Assembly: GCA_902791025.1 (NCBI GenBank)
Contig: CADATZ010000003.1
Location: 1 to 64,000 of the forward strand
Direction: 5' to 3'
DNA length: 64,000 bases
Origin: an uncultured Chloroflexota bacterium
GTDB lineage: Bacteria; Chloroflexota; Anaerolineae; Anaerolineales; Anaerolineaceae
Both the position numbers and the translations under genes were made by a program. Positions 24,515 through 33,058 of the stretch are shown here, in pieces. The notes beneath the pieces are model-generated. The model saw nothing but the letters and a program-made list of their open reading frames with translations. It made no database searches and had not been told where the DNA came from. Positions within the stretch are counted from its first letter, which is position 1, and every line of letters begins with the position of its first letter.

Positions 24515-24799
24515 TCAGATATCCAGTTCAAGCCGTCTTTCAAATTCGGCAAGGATATCTTCCCTAAGCATCTGCCGCTCGGCGTCGTCGCCATATTCCT
24601 TCTTCATCCGGCTGCGTTTGCGATGAGCCTGCATACCCAGTGTGCAGAAATACCTCGCGGCATCGGATTTGGAAAGTTTATGCTTCCCGCAGAACTTTTC
24701 GAGCATATCGTTTTCCTTTGGATTAAGTCCGAGATGAAGATTCACAAGCGTTTCATCTTCGGCTTCCCCGTTTCGAATAAATTCCCCGAGCGTGATCAT
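24515..24799 (-). CDS. Small helical protein (94 aa), possible DNA-binding protein
   Basis: 94 residues from ATG 24799 (AGGTG upstream); a GTG at 24814 giving 99 residues is the alternative and would overlap the preceding stop. Sequence: LNPKENDMLEKFCGKHKLSK, then SDAARYFCTLGMQAHRKRSR, a predicted helix-turn-helix or ribbon-helix-helix-like segment with a basic end, then an acidic helix. Possibly a small regulator. Not assigned to a family. Confidence 0.55.
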   Translation of the reverse strand: MITLGEFIRNGEAEDETLVNLHLGLNPKENDMLEKFCGKHKLSKSDAARYFCTLGMQAHRKRSRMKKEYGDDAERQMLREDILAEFERRLELDI

Positions 24800-24810
24800 C
24801 AGCCTGCACC

Positions 24811-25020
24811 TCACGCAAAAACCAGTCTGTTCAAACCGGAAATGCGTCCGGGAAGGTCTTCCGACGAGACCGTAAGAATGATGTCACGGTCCCTGTATTC
24901 CCCTTTTGCCAGGGATTCCGCTCTTTCCTTTGCGAGCTGGTTTTCCCGCAGGATGTAGCCGCTTTCAGCGAACTCGAGAATTGCCCATCTGTCCGGGCAT
25001 GATGTATTGTTTTCTGCCAT
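24811..25020 (-). CDS. Hypothetical protein (69 aa)
   Basis: 69 residues with a central charged helix (LAKERAESLAKGEYRDRD). GGAGG precedes the start at 25020. It overlaps or abuts the next gene. Not recognised; supported by RBS, frame and operon position. Confidence 0.55.
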   Translation of the reverse strand: MAENNTSCPDRWAILEFAESGYILRENQLAKERAESLAKGEYRDRDIILTVSSEDLPGRISGLNRLVFA

Positions 25021-25049
25021 TTTTTCCTCCTGGCTTATTAATACAAAAC

Positions 25050-25081
25050 GGGGGAAGCCTCACTCTCTGGAAGCTTCCCCC
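25050..25081 (-). terminator. Inter-gene hairpin before the 69-aa gene
   Basis: GGGGGAAGC (25050-25058) pairs with GCTTCCCCC (25073-25081). GTTTTGTATTAAT follows in the minus direction, then GGAGG and the start codon at 25020. Confidence 0.85.
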
Positions 25082-25095
25082 GCGCAGGTCCACGG

Positions 25096-26496
25096 TCAGT
25101 CTTCTGAGCTGTAGTCAAGAAGAGAGACCTGTTTTGGTTTTCTGAACGAATTGAAGAACCAGGTATCTACCGCTTCATGCTGCTCTGCTGTAGGAGCTTT
25201 GTTAAACCTGGCTTTGACCTGAACCAGCCGTCCGTCACGGACTTCTATCGTCACGAGAGACTTCTCCGGATCCTTGCGCAGCCTCATGAAGAAGATCATG
25301 GTATGGCCGTTGACAACCCTGTCGATATAGGACGCCACACAGTTGCTCTGCATCTGCCCTTCATCGATCATGTCCTTCGGTGTCTTCGGCGCAATGATCA
25401 TATATTTCCCGACCTTTCCTTCATAGATCCGGAGGCGGTTGTAGACGCTGCTGAAATTCCGGATCTGCTGCGCCTCCTGCAGTTTGGACACTTTATAGCT
25501 GAGCGCGGTTTCATCCGAGGCAAGATATTCGGAATACTTCTTCTGGATTTTTCCGTACACCTGCAGCTGCATGTCAAGGTAGTCATCCCAGGATTGGACA
25601 AAATTCCGGGGGTTATCGGCATAGCCCTGTCTTGTGCATTCGCAGAAACTGTAGTCGACGAATTCAGACAAGGCAAAGCTTGTCTTCTGTATTGTCGGGC
25701 TGCTTTCAAAGTTTTCCGGCATATATGCCACAGGAGTCTCCAGATATGACCGGATGAACTGCTTTACTCCTTCGATGCCCCAGTTGTCAAAAAGCCAGTC
25801 GTAAACAGTTTTTGTGTTCCGCCAGGTGTAATAGTGATTGTGCTGTTCATATGTCCGCAGTAAGACCTGGAACATGCTTCCGATTTTTCCATCTGATCGT
25901 CCTGTTTCAAGACAGGCGGAAAGACCGTCTTTAACATCTTCCCGCGGGTAAATCTCAGCAGCACATTCGAAAATTGTCTTTGCGCGTTTGAAATCCACTT
26001 TATGGAGTTCAGTATTCATCGGACTCCTATATCTGGCTTTTCTGTGATGCTCGACATATCCTTCTATTCCGCTGAAAGTGAGCATATTTTTGCAGAAATA
26101 CTGACGAATAGTTTCATCGTTTACAGCAGACATGAAGTTTTCAGCGAAGTCCCTGGTCCTGTCCAGCCCTGTGATCCAGAAAGGAGTATTTCCCGAATCA
26201 TCGCTCAGATCCAGAAGACTGTCTTTCGGAACGTCGTTCAGAAACCTGATGAGACTGGATGCGTCCAACTGGTCGGTTTCACCCGTCGATTCATTTCTGA
26301 TATAAAACTGTCCTTTGGAGCAAATGCATACGAGCATATAGTTCGTTTTTGCTCCCTTTTTCCGCACTGCGAAATCAGGCCCTGAAACTGTCACGATTTC
26401 ATATTCAGCCGGTTTGCGCGGTGCCTTTTTTGTTTTCGGACGGTTTTCGATGATAGATTCCTCACTGAGGATGAGGTCTTTTATTGTGGTCTCCAT
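25096..26496 (-). CDS. PcfJ-like protein
   Basis: 466 residues. The second half carries the PcfJ pattern: RIYEGKVGKYMIIAPKTPKD, then EGQMQSNCVASYIDRVVNGH, TMIFFMRLRKDPEKSLVTIE and VQVKARFNKAPT. PcfJ-family proteins are encoded in conjugative plasmids and ICEs (named after pCF10); their role is not established. The N-terminal 120 residues hold a separate beta-rich region. Its presence strongly supports the mobile-element nature of this operon. Start at 26496. Confidence 0.85.
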   Translation of the reverse strand: METTIKDLILSEESIIENRPKTKKAPRKPAEYEIVTVSGPDFAVRKKGAKTNYMLVCICSKGQFYIRNESTGETDQLDASSLIRFLNDVPKDSLLDLSDDSGNTPFWITGLDRTRDFAENFMSAVNDETIRQYFCKNMLTFSGIEGYVEHHRKARYRSPMNTELHKVDFKRAKTIFECAAEIYPREDVKDGLSACLETGRSDGKIGSMFQVLLRTYEQHNHYYTWRNTKTVYDWLFDNWGIEGVKQFIRSYLETPVAYMPENFESSPTIQKTSFALSEFVDYSFCECTRQGYADNPRNFVQSWDDYLDMQLQVYGKIQKKYSEYLASDETALSYKVSKLQEAQQIRNFSSVYNRLRIYEGKVGKYMIIAPKTPKDMIDEGQMQSNCVASYIDRVVNGHTMIFFMRLRKDPEKSLVTIEVRDGRLVQVKARFNKAPTAEQHEAVDTWFFNSFRKPKQVSLLDYSSED

Positions 26497-26511
26497 TTTT
26501 GTTCTCCTGAA

Positions 26512-26543
26512 TAAAAAAAGGCATCCCGATCATTCAGGATGCC
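26512..26543 (-). terminator. Inter-gene hairpin before the PcfJ-like gene
   Basis: GGCATCC (26520-26526) pairs with GGATGCC (26537-26543), followed by seven T residues in the minus direction and then AGGAG 10-15 bases later. Confidence 0.85.
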
Positions 26544-26568
26544 TGGGCTTTTCTGATCTTCTTTCAGA

Positions 26569-26784
26569 TCAGCGGTCGATTCCGTTCATTAGCATTTCCC
26601 TGCTTCCGGCAGCAAGAATTGCCGCTTCCTGGTTCAGTCTGTGATAGCAGGTATTTGCGTCCTGTACGGATTCTTCAGAAGCGATCTTCCAGAGCAGAGC
26701 GGATTCTCTGTCGGCATATACCTCTTCTGATTTTCCAAACGCCTTCAGAAAGGCTATCGTATAAAATTCATTCTCGTATGTCAT
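26569..26784 (-). CDS. Hypothetical protein (71 aa)
   Basis: 71 residues, helical, with AGGAGG before the start at 26784. It lies 20 bases after the 26805-27287 gene. Not recognised. Confidence 0.55.
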   Translation of the reverse strand: MTYENEFYTIAFLKAFGKSEEVYADRESALLWKIASEESVQDANTCYHRLNQEAAILAAGSREMLMNGIDR

Positions 26785-26804
26785 TTTTCCTCCTGATGCC
26801 GGTT

Positions 26805-27287
26805 TTAAACAATGCCGGCTGTTTCGAAATCAATTCCGACCGGTAGTGTGCACCGGTCAATTTCTTCCCTGATACCTGCATCCAGCTCTGAAGCACAGTT
26901 AATCAGATCAATAAGCCATTGCTGTTCATCATGACAGATATCAGATTTAAACACACGGAAAAGGTAAAATGATGTGCCGTTTCGGAGATCTGTTCCGCTG
27001 CTGTGAAGATCACTGTTTTCATCAACATAAAAGCTGTGAAATGAATCGATCGGTTCAAAACAGGATGCAAGCATACGGCCGGATAATTCCCAGCAGGCCG
27101 GTATCAGATTTCCGCATCCATCACTGATCTCCGCGATCACGATTATGGGCTCTTCATATTCCACATCCGGAATGGATTCGTAAAAATCTTCCCCTTTTGC
27201 CAATATTGCATCCATTATTGCGATATCACCATATGCGGTTATTCCGTTGGAAAGGTTGACCTCATCGTAAAGTATTTTCGGCAGCAT
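26805..27287 (-). CDS. Hypothetical protein (160 aa)
   Basis: 160 residues from ATG 27287 (AGAGGAT upstream; an in-frame extension to 27353 would run into the 35-bp repeat). Acidic, no membrane helix, with a strand EPIIVIAEISDGCGNLIPAC. It is the first gene downstream of repeat copy 2, in the same relative orientation as the DUF192 gene after copy 1. Not recognised. Confidence 0.55.
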   Translation of the reverse strand: MLPKILYDEVNLSNGITAYGDIAIMDAILAKGEDFYESIPDVEYEEPIIVIAEISDGCGNLIPACWELSGRMLASCFEPIDSFHSFYVDENSDLHSSGTDLRNGTSFYLFRVFKSDICHDEQQWLIDLINCASELDAGIREEIDRCTLPVGIDFETAGIV

Positions 27288-27348
27288 TTTATCCTCTTTG
27301 TGTTCAGTTGTCAGTTTGTGTTTTTGAAATACATATCTCATAAAAAAG

Positions 27349-27383
27349 AACAATAAGTATTTGTATTTAGATTATTCACAAAC
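27349..27383 (-). repeat. 35-bp dispersed repeat, copy 2 (inverted)
   Basis: Read on the minus strand: GTTTGTGAATAATCTAAATA, variable triplet CAA, ATACTTATTGTT. Identical to the copies at 9731 and 37976 outside the triplet. It lies in a 104-base gap that, unlike its neighbours, has no terminator hairpin. Confidence 0.9.
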
Positions 27384-27391
27384 TTTTTTCT

Positions 27392-27613
27392 TCATGCCAC
27401 GATTTCAAAAGAATCCAGACCGGGTACCAACCCTATATATCTTCCGTTATCAAAAACGCAGTGAATTGTGCCGATGTCATCCACATGATCGACGGATCCC
27501 TCCGTTCCAGGTTCGATAGGGAACGGATCCTCCATATGCTGAACGACTACCCTCACTCCGGGCTTATATACCGTCCGAAGATATGCAACAGAATTATTGT
27601 CTTGGTTATTCAT
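27392..27613 (-). CDS. DUF4314 family protein
   Basis: 73 residues. The sequence YKPGVRVVVQHMEDPFPIEPG, then EGSVDHVDDIGTIHCVFDNGR and GLDSF matches the DUF4314 pattern (pG-x-RV, M-x-D, GT-x-G-x-V, VDD-x-G). Common as a small accessory gene on ICEs and plasmids of Firmicutes, function unknown. Confidence 0.8.
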   Translation of the reverse strand: MNNQDNNSVAYLRTVYKPGVRVVVQHMEDPFPIEPGTEGSVDHVDDIGTIHCVFDNGRYIGLVPGLDSFEIVA

Positions 27614-27679
27614 TTTTTCCCTTTCTTTGAATTCGGGAGCATCTCCCGCTCTGTCGTTTTCAATTTAATTAATACAAAA

Positions 27680-27705
27680 GGAGCCCCGACATCTATCAGG
27701 GCTCC
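27680..27705 (-). terminator. Inter-gene hairpin before the DUF4314 gene
   Basis: GGAGCCC (27680-27686) pairs with GGGCTCC (27699-27705). TTTTGTATTAATT follows in the minus direction. A second small hairpin, CGGGAG/CTCCCG (27634-27648), sits between it and the start codon at 27613. Confidence 0.8.
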
Positions 27706-27719
27706 GCGGGAAGAAACAT

Positions 27720-28976
27720 TCAGGCAGTTCTTGCTACCTTTTCCAGCATCATGGACTGCATTGCCTTTGCAGTCCGGAGTGAATCCTCCAGTTCCTCCTT
27801 CAATTCCTGAAGTCTGGAAAGGGCCAGGTTTGCATCTCCGCTTTGGACGAGAACCGCCATCTCGGTAGTCAGCGCATCAACCTGGATCGATTTCACGACC
27901 TCGTCTATGCTGTCGGAAACCAGCCGGTTCATAACGTTCACATCCCTCTGGGTGATCACGCAGCCTGAATCCAGAATTCTGTCAAGATGGGAGATTACCC
28001 GGTCTACAGAGCCACGTGTCCCTTTATGCTTTTTTACGATATTCAGCTGGTTCCGGAGTTTCCGGTACACAGGACCCTTCGCAGCTTCGCTGTCAGTTGC
28101 GTCTTCGAGGGTTTTAGCAAGATCGCCGAGCCGCATTTCTATTTCAGTGTTGACAGCATCGACAGTACCCATTCTTGATTCGTGTTGGAATCCGTTTTTT
28201 ATCTCTTCGATATCCGGTATATCCGGATCACCCAGAAGATTCAGCTGTTTAGGAGAACCGTTTGCTGACGATGCGGAAGAACACTGCCGCATTTTCTCGG
28301 CAATATTCATTACTACCGGATGGTAGTCCTTTTCCTGAAGAAACACATCAATGCGGATTTTCTCGTGGAGCTGATCACGCCTGATGAATTTATCGTTGAA
28401 GGCAGTTACGGCAGCGGAGACATATTCGCTTTGAGATATAGTCATTGAACCGGGTTTTCTGGTTTCGTAATCCTGCCAGGTTTTTTCAGCCGCTTTCTGA
28501 ATATTGGCAGCAGAAATGCTCCGGATACTCCAGTAATCCTGATAGATCTCTTCAACCACATTGCTGTATTCATTCTGAAGCTCCCTGATCTTCCCGGCAA
28601 ATTCCGCTATTCCTTCATTGGGAAGCCACCACACAAATTTTCCGGATGCGCCGATCTGTATGCCTCCAGCATTACGTGCAATGGTATCTTTTTTTGCTGA
28701 GATCCTTCTTAGTTCAAGGATGAATTTCTTGTCGATCAGATAGCCGCTTGTCGTCTCGTAACACTGCGATCTGGGATCATCATCTGAAATGCCGATTTCG
28801 GCAAGAAGAGCTTTTGTTGAAAAGACGGCCAGACCTCTGATCACGATGTTGAATACCGCACCGTTGATCTGTGCCTCCAGATCCTGACTGTTGATCAGAC
28901 TTCCCAGAACCTCCGCCTGTTCCCTGGAATCCATTCCGGAAATAGCTGAAACAAGATGTTCAATAAAATTACACAT
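27720..28976 (-). CDS. Large hypothetical protein with coiled-coil C-terminus (418 aa)
   Basis: 418 residues, soluble. The N-terminal half contains ETTSGYLIDKKFILELRRIS and a KFVWWLPNEGI segment. The C-terminal third is strongly helical with heptad-like spacing (LSRLQELKEELEDSLRTAKA). No catalytic motif recognised. Position between the HD protein and the DUF4314 gene points to element maintenance. Confidence 0.6.
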   Translation of the reverse strand: MCNFIEHLVSAISGMDSREQAEVLGSLINSQDLEAQINGAVFNIVIRGLAVFSTKALLAEIGISDDDPRSQCYETTSGYLIDKKFILELRRISAKKDTIARNAGGIQIGASGKFVWWLPNEGIAEFAGKIRELQNEYSNVVEEIYQDYWSIRSISAANIQKAAEKTWQDYETRKPGSMTISQSEYVSAAVTAFNDKFIRRDQLHEKIRIDVFLQEKDYHPVVMNIAEKMRQCSSASSANGSPKQLNLLGDPDIPDIEEIKNGFQHESRMGTVDAVNTEIEMRLGDLAKTLEDATDSEAAKGPVYRKLRNQLNIVKKHKGTRGSVDRVISHLDRILDSGCVITQRDVNVMNRLVSDSIDEVVKSIQVDALTTEMAVLVQSGDANLALSRLQELKEELEDSLRTAKAMQSMMLEKVARTA

Positions 28977-28994
28977 TTTTTCTCCTGAATAATG

Positions 28995-29021
28995 AAAAAA
29001 GCCGCCTCGCTTTGAGACGGC
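28995..29021 (-). terminator. Inter-gene hairpin before the 418-aa gene
   Basis: GCCGCCTC (29001-29008) pairs with GAGACGGC (29014-29021), one mismatch, followed by six T residues in the minus direction and then AGGAG. Confidence 0.8.
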
Positions 29022-29048
29022 TTGTAAAATGATAGTTTGGACTGGGGT

Positions 29049-29645
29049 TTATTCCTTATCCCAGTTTAATTCGTCGATACTGCTTGCTTTCTGATCAGCT
29101 GTATGCAGCCAAAACACCAGAGGATATTTTCCGATCGCATCATTCAAACATCTGCTCCCGCCTTTGACACGATCGTCAAAACCTCCCATGTGCCAGTTGA
29201 TGCTCATGGCTTCCTCATCTGTCAGTTTCATGAAACGGCTGATATACCAGACGCTTTTCTCTCCATGCCCGAAAGGGAACCTGTCATCATATCCGTAACC
29301 TGAGTAGGTCTCCCATTTCCCGGTTTCGGTATTAAGTCTGCGTTTCTGAATCGGGATGTAGAAATTTACTTTTGCAAGATCATGCAGCAGACCGCAGATT
29401 GCAATCGTGTCATCTCCGTATCCAAGCCCCAGACGTGTATTCAGCATTTCCAGGTTGTTTCTGACATTAAGGCTGTGGATAAGAAGCCCGCTGCCGCATG
29501 CCAGGTGGTATCCGGCAGATGCAGGTGCAGTATAGAAGTCCGTTTCGTCTTCGATCCAGCGGAGAAGATCTTCAGCCCCTTCTCTCTTTACGACACTGAA
29601 ATTGATTCTGAAGGACTCAATCGCTTTATCAATATTGATTTTCAT
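29049..29645 (-). CDS. HD-domain phosphohydrolase-like protein
   Basis: 198 residues. A first His (HSLNVRNN, His57) and the paired motif ICGLLHDLAKVNFY (His88-Asp89) make an HD metal site; SINWHMGG downstream supplies a further His. HD proteins hydrolyse phosphoesters, including nucleotides and signalling nucleotides; the substrate here is unknown. It is translated 11 bases after the primase gene, suggesting a role in nucleotide pools or replication. Start at 29645 with AAAGGAG upstream. Confidence 0.8.
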   Translation of the reverse strand: MKINIDKAIESFRINFSVVKREGAEDLLRWIEDETDFYTAPASAGYHLACGSGLLIHSLNVRNNLEMLNTRLGLGYGDDTIAICGLLHDLAKVNFYIPIQKRRLNTETGKWETYSGYGYDDRFPFGHGEKSVWYISRFMKLTDEEAMSINWHMGGFDDRVKGGSRCLNDAIGKYPLVFWLHTADQKASSIDELNWDKE

Positions 29646-29656
29646 TTTTCGCTCCT

Positions 29657-30760
29657 TTACAAAAATTTGTTTCCGACTGTTTTCATATAAGAAGAACAGT
29701 CCATCAGATTTTCAGCAGCGTTGCGCAGTTTGAATCCGCATTGTTGCTCTCCTTCCAGACGGAGAATATCGTTGATATCCTTTTCTTTGCCGTCTATATA
29801 TTCCGGTAGCAGAATTCTGCAGCGAGGAATCGTTTCGCACCATTTGCATGCGGCATGCATGGATGCGGAATCATTTTGGGGAACAATAATGATCTTTTTA
29901 TAGGGATCAAGAGAAGCCTGCATCTGCCTGGAAAGTGCTGTCCCGTTTACAGCAGCGGCAGATAATCCGAGCTGCTGCAGCGAAACAGCATCGGTAACAG
30001 ATTCTGTGATATAAAGCTCCTTTTCCGGGTCTGAGAGTTCAAGAAGATACAGGTTTTTCCGTACATTCGGAATATTCAGATATCTTTTTGAGCTGTTACC
30101 GAGAGCTCTCCCCGTAAAATTGAGAACAGTTCCGCTTTTCGTGAAATTCGGAAAGATGATCCTGTTGACGAAATACTCCCTTCCGTTCCTTATAAATCCG
30201 GCATCCTTCATTCGTTCGACATATCCGGACCTTTTTTCCGGAGCAAGCGACAGCCCCTTTTTGTGCAGTTCGCTTCTCTCTGCATATCCGATTTTCAGCA
30301 TCCGGATTGTTCTATCTGAGATCCCTCTTCCGTAAAGGTAATTCCTTGCAGCATCAGCCCCGGCATCGTTTGCGGAAGTCAGTGCCTCATGGAATACTTT
30401 TGCTGCCCACTGAAAAGTCTCTTTTGTTTTGTCGGAAATTTCTGTTTCCTGTTTTATCAGGTTGTTGTCAATACAGACTTTTCGGCAGGAATTATTTTCC
30501 GATTCTCTCATGACTTCTCTGAACATTTCCTTGTTTTTATTATTCCAGGAATCTCCGAATCTCAGATAACCGAGAAAATCATATACATCTCCCCCTTTGC
30601 CGCAGCCGAAACAATACCAGGACTGGTTTTCAAAAATATGCAGTGACGGATCCTTTTCGTTGTGGAAAGGACAACAGATCGATTTTCCGTAATCGGCATT
30701 TGAGCTGACAGTTTTTCTCACTGCAGACAGAAGATCAGGTTTGTAAACACGAGTGGTCAT
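29657..30760 (-). CDS. DnaG-like primase
   Basis: 367 residues from ATG 30760 (AGGAG upstream; a 39-codon extension overlaps the helicase gene and has no RBS). The N-terminal CHC2 zinc finger is intact: CCPFHNEKDPSLH (Cys30, His33) and WYCFGCGKGGDVYDF (Cys50, Cys53). A catalytic core follows (YGRGISDRTIRMLKIGYA) and a Toprim-like region with LYITESVTDAVSLQQLG. The usual Toprim DGDxAG is replaced by VPQNDSASMHA, so metal binding may differ. The C-terminal helicase-binding domain is short or absent. It would make RNA primers for the element, with the DnaB-like ATPase at 11.4 kb as a natural partner. Confidence 0.85.
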   Translation of the reverse strand: MTTRVYKPDLLSAVRKTVSSNADYGKSICCPFHNEKDPSLHIFENQSWYCFGCGKGGDVYDFLGYLRFGDSWNNKNKEMFREVMRESENNSCRKVCIDNNLIKQETEISDKTKETFQWAAKVFHEALTSANDAGADAARNYLYGRGISDRTIRMLKIGYAERSELHKKGLSLAPEKRSGYVERMKDAGFIRNGREYFVNRIIFPNFTKSGTVLNFTGRALGNSSKRYLNIPNVRKNLYLLELSDPEKELYITESVTDAVSLQQLGLSAAAVNGTALSRQMQASLDPYKKIIIVPQNDSASMHAACKWCETIPRCRILLPEYIDGKEKDINDILRLEGEQQCGFKLRNAAENLMDCSSYMKTVGNKFL

Positions 30761-30771
30761 TTCTTTCTCCT

Positions 30772-32508
30772 TTACTGATACCAGACTCTCCTTTTGTTTT
30801 TCATGAAATCGAAATAGCAGGGATATCCGGTCTTTGTTTCTGTCGATATCAGAAGATTTTTTCGGGCTCTGGTACATGCTACATAAGCAGCATTTCTCGA
30901 GACTGCCATATCCTGGGCGGTTTTGCAGAAGGTTGAGTTCTCATTCTCCAGAAGGAAAACAGTCTGCCATTCCCGTCCTTTTGATGAGTGATAAGTACAC
31001 AGGTTTATTCCCTCCTCCGGAACGTCATCCCTGCTGATTCTTTCGACAAGATACTGCCAGTATTTTTCCAGACTCCTGTGAAAGTTTATTTCCGAACAGA
31101 TACGGTCGATTTTTCTCGAATCAGTGAACATCAGCTGCTCGTTCAAAAGATTACAAATTCCTGAAGCGTCCCTGAGCATGCAGATTTTTTCCTCATCTCC
31201 CAGCCCGGACTCAAGAATATCCTTCGCGGTTTTCCTGAACTTAAGGATCGCTTTTGAGCGCTGAGATATGTCAGTTCCGTATTTTTCCGGATTGTCCGTA
31301 GCCTCCCGCAGATGATCCCATGTGAGCCGTTTTGCGCCTCTTAATGCAATCATGTCCTCCTCGTTGATACTTTCGTCCGGATAACAGAAAATGCTGTCCA
31401 AGCATCTTTCATCATCTGCGATTGCGATGGACAGATAGTCTGTAAACCTCCGGATAGGTTCTGTTTTGTAAATATCCGGATCAGAACCGACTCTGGTGGT
31501 TTTCACACCATACATCTCGAGTTTTCTGGCTGTACTGCTCAGCTGGGCGGAAGATCTGGCGAGGATCGCGAAGTCTTTAGGCTTGAGATTTTCCCTGCTG
31601 CTAATATCATCAAAGGTATTCACCAGCATGCGGATACTTAGGCTGTTGTTTGCCGATTCATACCATTTTGCGGAAACTCCGGTGGCATCCAGACGGGAAA
31701 CCATTCTGGATGCGTCTTCGCCGCCAAGATGCCTGGCGACTTCAACGACCTCCGGTACACATCTATAACTTTCATTCAGTACCTGTTTTTCGGTATCTGC
31801 GGGAAACAGCTGCTTAAGGAGTGTGTAATTCGCCCCTCTGAACGGGTAAATTTCCTGCGAAGGAGAGGCATACATCATAAAGCAATCCGCTCGTCTCCTC
31901 AATATGTCGATGATGTTCCATTCAAGGTAAGGTGAGAAATCCTGTGTTTCATCGCAGATGATGTATGCACCGTCATACCTTCTGTACACCTCCGGCTTCT
32001 GAAGTTCCGTATAAGCCTTTTCAAGAATTCTTGGAAAATCAAGCTCGTTGTTCGTCTGTAGCCTTGTCAGATAGTGATGATAGGCATCTCTGATCTCCCT
32101 GGAATATTCATCTTCGCTTCTTCCAAAAAGACGTATTTCGGAAATGCACCTGCATACGGTTTCCGGATCATCATTCGGACAGTACGTTTTGATTGAATCC
32201 AGTAAATATTTTTTGGATACAGCCTCATCGATAATCCTGGGCTTGTTTCTGTTCTTCATTGCATACTGTGTTTTCAGCAGCGACCAGCAGAATGAATGCA
32301 TCGTGTTGCCCCGGATTCTGTGATCTGTACGCAGCCCGATTTCCTTTGCACCTGTGTTTGTCAGGGTCAGAAGAAAAACCTTGTCCTTGTTTTCCGGATG
32401 TTCAGAGAGATATTGATTTACATGATCGATAGCGGCTGTCGTTTTTCCGGCTCCGGCAACTCCTTCAATCAGAATACATTTCCGGTTGATATCTTCTATT
32501 TCGCTCAT
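30772..32508 (-). CDS. UvrD/PcrA-like superfamily 1 DNA helicase
   Basis: 578 residues. Walker A IEGVAGAGKTTAA (residues 15-24), motif LTLTNTGAKEI, Walker B YIICDETQDFSP, motif III-like MMYASPSQEIYPFRGAN, YRCVPEVVE, and the late motifs LCTYHSSKGREWQTVFLL and YVACTRARKNLLI are all present. This is a complete SF1A helicase, shorter than UvrD or PcrA (about 720 residues), mostly by smaller accessory subdomains. PcrA-type helicases assist rolling-circle and plasmid replication. Its start touches the stop of the preceding gene (TGATG). Confidence 0.9.
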   Translation of the reverse strand: MSEIEDINRKCILIEGVAGAGKTTAAIDHVNQYLSEHPENKDKVFLLTLTNTGAKEIGLRTDHRIRGNTMHSFCWSLLKTQYAMKNRNKPRIIDEAVSKKYLLDSIKTYCPNDDPETVCRCISEIRLFGRSEDEYSREIRDAYHHYLTRLQTNNELDFPRILEKAYTELQKPEVYRRYDGAYIICDETQDFSPYLEWNIIDILRRRADCFMMYASPSQEIYPFRGANYTLLKQLFPADTEKQVLNESYRCVPEVVEVARHLGGEDASRMVSRLDATGVSAKWYESANNSLSIRMLVNTFDDISSRENLKPKDFAILARSSAQLSSTARKLEMYGVKTTRVGSDPDIYKTEPIRRFTDYLSIAIADDERCLDSIFCYPDESINEEDMIALRGAKRLTWDHLREATDNPEKYGTDISQRSKAILKFRKTAKDILESGLGDEEKICMLRDASGICNLLNEQLMFTDSRKIDRICSEINFHRSLEKYWQYLVERISRDDVPEEGINLCTYHSSKGREWQTVFLLENENSTFCKTAQDMAVSRNAAYVACTRARKNLLISTETKTGYPCYFDFMKNKRRVWYQ

Positions 32509-32990
32509 CAGGCGTCCTCCTTGTTGTCTGTCATATAATCCCTGATCCTTCTGCTGCGTGCATAGCGTCTCCTTAGTGTGTCGGCGAGTGAAGTCAATTC
32601 TTTTTCATCCACTGCATCAAGGAGATCACGGACACTTATTCGCCGGATCAGTGTTTTGAATACAGAATAAAAAGCGAATTTGTTTTTGTATTCGGGATTC
32701 AGTCCATTTGTCGAATGACTGTCGGGACTGTTGTTCTTATCTCTGGAAAGTTCTCTCTTGTAAGCAATGAAAACAGTTCTGTTTTCAAACCCACCCCAGT
32801 GAATCAGATCCACAATCGCATTATTGCTGTTCTCGAATTCATCACCGGGCCTGTATCTGACTGTTCCCATACTGGATCCTCCGGAGAGGAGAATCCATGT
32901 GTTATTCTCTGCTCCGCTGTCTATTGCCGAAAGAAGATTATCCAGAGGACCTGAATTTTTTTCTGCAAATAAACTGGTCTGCTCAAACAT
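32508..32990 (-). CDS. Hypothetical protein (160 aa) coupled to the helicase
   Basis: 160 residues. Mixed alpha/beta start (NNTWILLSGGSSMGTVRYRP) and an arginine-rich C-terminal helix (LADTLRRRYARSRRIRDYM). One-base overlap with the helicase start implies translational coupling, and GGAGG precedes it. No family recognised; possibly a helicase partner. Confidence 0.6.
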   Translation of the reverse strand: MFEQTSLFAEKNSGPLDNLLSAIDSGAENNTWILLSGGSSMGTVRYRPGDEFENSNNAIVDLIHWGGFENRTVFIAYKRELSRDKNNSPDSHSTNGLNPEYKNKFAFYSVFKTLIRRISVRDLLDAVDEKELTSLADTLRRRYARSRRIRDYMTDNKEDA

Positions 32991-33009
32991 ACTTCCTCCA
33001 AAATAAATA

Positions 33010-33034
33010 CAGCCGGCCCTTTTCAGACCGGCTG
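33010..33034 (-). terminator. Inter-gene hairpin before the 160-aa gene
   Basis: CAGCCGG (33010-33016) pairs with CCGGCTG (33028-33034), then TATTTATTTT and GGAGG in the minus direction. Confidence 0.75.
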
Positions 33035-33058
33035 CATATCCTTATTTGTTTGTCAAAA

